DNA of 6,517 nt, taken from Elusimicrobia bacterium RIFCSPHIGHO2_02_FULL_57_9 (GTDB lineage: Bacteria; Elusimicrobiota; Elusimicrobia; UBA1565; UBA9628). Of this stretch, positions 5,235 to 6,517 are shown piece by piece; position 1 is the first letter of the stretch; each line of letters opens with the position of its first letter. A program made the translations under genes and the position numbers. The stretch lies in contig MGUO01000152.1 in NCBI GenBank assembly GCA_001800015.1, forward strand, positions 198-6,714, read 5' to 3'. The notes below the pieces were generated by a model. The model saw only the letters and a program-made list of their open reading frames with translations, was not told where the DNA came from and ran no database searches.

Positions 5235-6517
5235 GTGGCCCAACCAACCCTTCCCGACACCCCCGTCATGCGTCAGTATCAAGAGCTTAAGGCCCTGCAT
5301 CCCGACGCCATTCTTTTTTTCCGTTTGGGCGATTTTTATGAAATGTTCGGCTCCGACGCCCAAGCTGCCGCTCCCCTGCTCGGTTTGGTGTTGACGGCCC
5401 GGCAAGAGGTGCCCATGTGCGGAATTCCTTACCACAACAGCCGGCATTATATCGCCAAGCTGCTTAAAGCCGGCCACAAAATCGCCGTGGCGGACCAAAT
5501 GGAGGCGCCTTCGGCGGCTAAAAAAATAGTCCGGCGCGCCGTCACGCGGCTGATTACGCCCGGGACCGTGATTGAAGACGAACTTTTGGAGCCAACGGCA
5601 TCCAATTTCCTAATGGCCCTTGAGCTTGATATCGTGGGCTGGGGGGCGGCTTGCGTTGACGTTTCAACCGGCGAGTTTTGGGCGACGCAGGCCCTTAACG
5701 ATAAAGGCAGCCGCAAACTTCTGGATCTCTTGGCCCGCGTCGGCCCCTCAGAGGTTGTGGCCGCGTCGGTCGCCGCCAAAAGCCTGGGCTTGGACGGGAA
5801 GACGGGGCGCTTGTGCCTCACCATTTATGAAACAGCCGCAAAAGCGGGGGAAGCGCCCTCCTGGATTCATCATCCGGTCTGGGCCAACCATTCCCTGGCC
5901 GCCAAAGCCGCGGCCATGGCGGCGCGCTACATCGCCGGCACCCAGTTCCACCTTAAGGAAATGCTGGCGCCGGCTTTTCGTGAATCCGCCGGGCAACTGC
6001 AGCTGGATGAAACCGCGATCCGCACCCTGGAGTTGGTTTCAGCGGCCTCGGGCAACAGGCAGCAGTGCCTCTGGGGTCTGCTTGATTTTTGCCGCACCCC
6101 CATGGGCAGCCGGAAGCTGAAGGATTGGATTTTGCATCCTTCCACAGATATTCCGGAAATCGAATTGCGCCACCATTGCGTGGAGGATCTTTTTAACCAG
6201 CCCCACTCCCGTTCGGAGCTCTCCCGCATCTTGGACGATTTCGCCGATATCCCGCGGGTGATCAGCCGCCTGTCCACGCGCCAGGCCGGTCCCCGTGACT
6301 TGGGCGCTTTGCGCCAATCCTTGGCCGCTTTGCCGCGCCTGGAACAATGGCTCTCAGCCGCCAAATTCTGTTCCGGGCTTTCCACTTTGGCCGCGCATCT
6401 AAAAGAAGCCTCCGAAGGTCTTGAGGCCTGCGGGCAAGCCCTAAACCAGGCTCTGGCCGAAGAGCTTCCAGCGCGAATAAGCGACGGCGGGTTAATCCGG
6501 CCCGGTTTTAATGCCGA
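5235..6517 (+). CDS. mutS: DNA mismatch repair protein MutS, N-terminal half (3' end outside window)
   Basis: MutS recognises base mismatches and small loops in new DNA and recruits MutL to start repair. The frame is open for 427 codons to the window edge; full MutS is usually about 850-900 aa. The mismatch-binding domain I starts with TPVMRQYQELKALHPDAI and the FYE motif (LGDFYEMF, Phe34 and Glu36), the Phe-X-Glu pair that stacks on the mismatch. PMCGIPYH (60-67) and ITPGTVIEDELLEPTASNFL (107-126) follow. A connector domain runs to about 245. The core/lever domain is marked by LDETAIRTLEL (257-267), RTPMGSRKLKDWILHPSTDI (287-306) and SRLSTRQAGPRDL. The Walker ATPase and C-terminal helices lie beyond the window. 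The GTG start is chosen because TAA at 5220 closes the frame upstream, and the residues before ATG 5268 match the family (TPVMRQY). The loop before PMCGIPYH is about five residues shorter than in E. coli MutS. Confidence 0.95.
   Translation, partial: MAQPTLPDTPVMRQYQELKALHPDAILFFRLGDFYEMFGSDAQAAAPLLGLVLTARQEVPMCGIPYHNSRHYIAKLLKAGHKIAVADQMEAPSAAKKIVRRAVTRLITPGTVIEDELLEPTASNFLMALELDIVGWGAACVDVSTGEFWATQALNDKGSRKLLDLLARVGPSEVVAASVAAKSLGLDGKTGRLCLTIYETAAKAGEAPSWIHHPVWANHSLAAKAAAMAARYIAGTQFHLKEMLAPAFRESAGQLQLDETAIRTLELVSAASGNRQQCLWGLLDFCRTPMGSRKLKDWILHPSTDIPEIELRHHCVEDLFNQPHSRSELSRILDDFADIPRVISRLSTRQAGPRDLGALRQSLAALPRLEQWLSAAKFCSGLSTLAAHLKEASEGLEACGQALNQALAEELPARISDGGLIRPGFNA

Noticed and set aside
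5447..6385. Several 80-150 aa frames on the minus strand and a 166-aa plus frame over mutS
   Set aside because: All are out-of-frame shadows of the continuous mutS reading frame, which carries clear family motifs.

Overview
The window holds seven protein genes, dense and mostly G+C-rich, from a bacterium. It has no RNA genes, mobile elements or CRISPR arrays that I could see. Type IV pilus (pilT), thiol-redox (CcdA), two-component and mutS/argS/rsfS genes point to a free-living, probably Gram-negative-type bacterium. The phylum cannot be fixed from the sequence. An uncultured lineage such as Elusimicrobiota is only a guess.

Left block (+ strand, 1-3301): the 3' end of a pilT-like pilus retraction ATPase, a cyclic-nucleotide-binding/GAF-like protein, the ribosomal silencing factor rsfS, and argS (arginyl-tRNA synthetase). 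Each start codon overlaps the previous stop (4, 17 and 4 nt), so the four genes look like one translationally coupled transcription unit joining pilus control with translation genes. The pilT end is unusual: a segment of about 28 residues that normally carries the AIRNLIRE motif appears to be missing in frame.

Middle (- strand, 3302-4399): a soluble receiver-histidine kinase hybrid, convergent with argS. The two stop codons abut with no spacer and no visible terminator.

Right block (+ strand, 4463-6517): a stand-alone CcdA/DsbD-type membrane electron carrier, then the N-terminal half of mutS, which runs off the window. The two gaps (63 and 43 nt) are short. They carry -10-like hexamers only 6-10 nt before the start codons and no Shine-Dalgarno sequence. 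This suggests leaderless or near-leaderless transcription of the kinase, ccdA and mutS genes.

No cassette resembling an undescribed defence or biosynthetic system is evident. The most notable items are the shortened PilT C-terminus, its coupling to a cNMP-binding protein that lacks a DNA-binding domain, and the leaderless promoter pattern.
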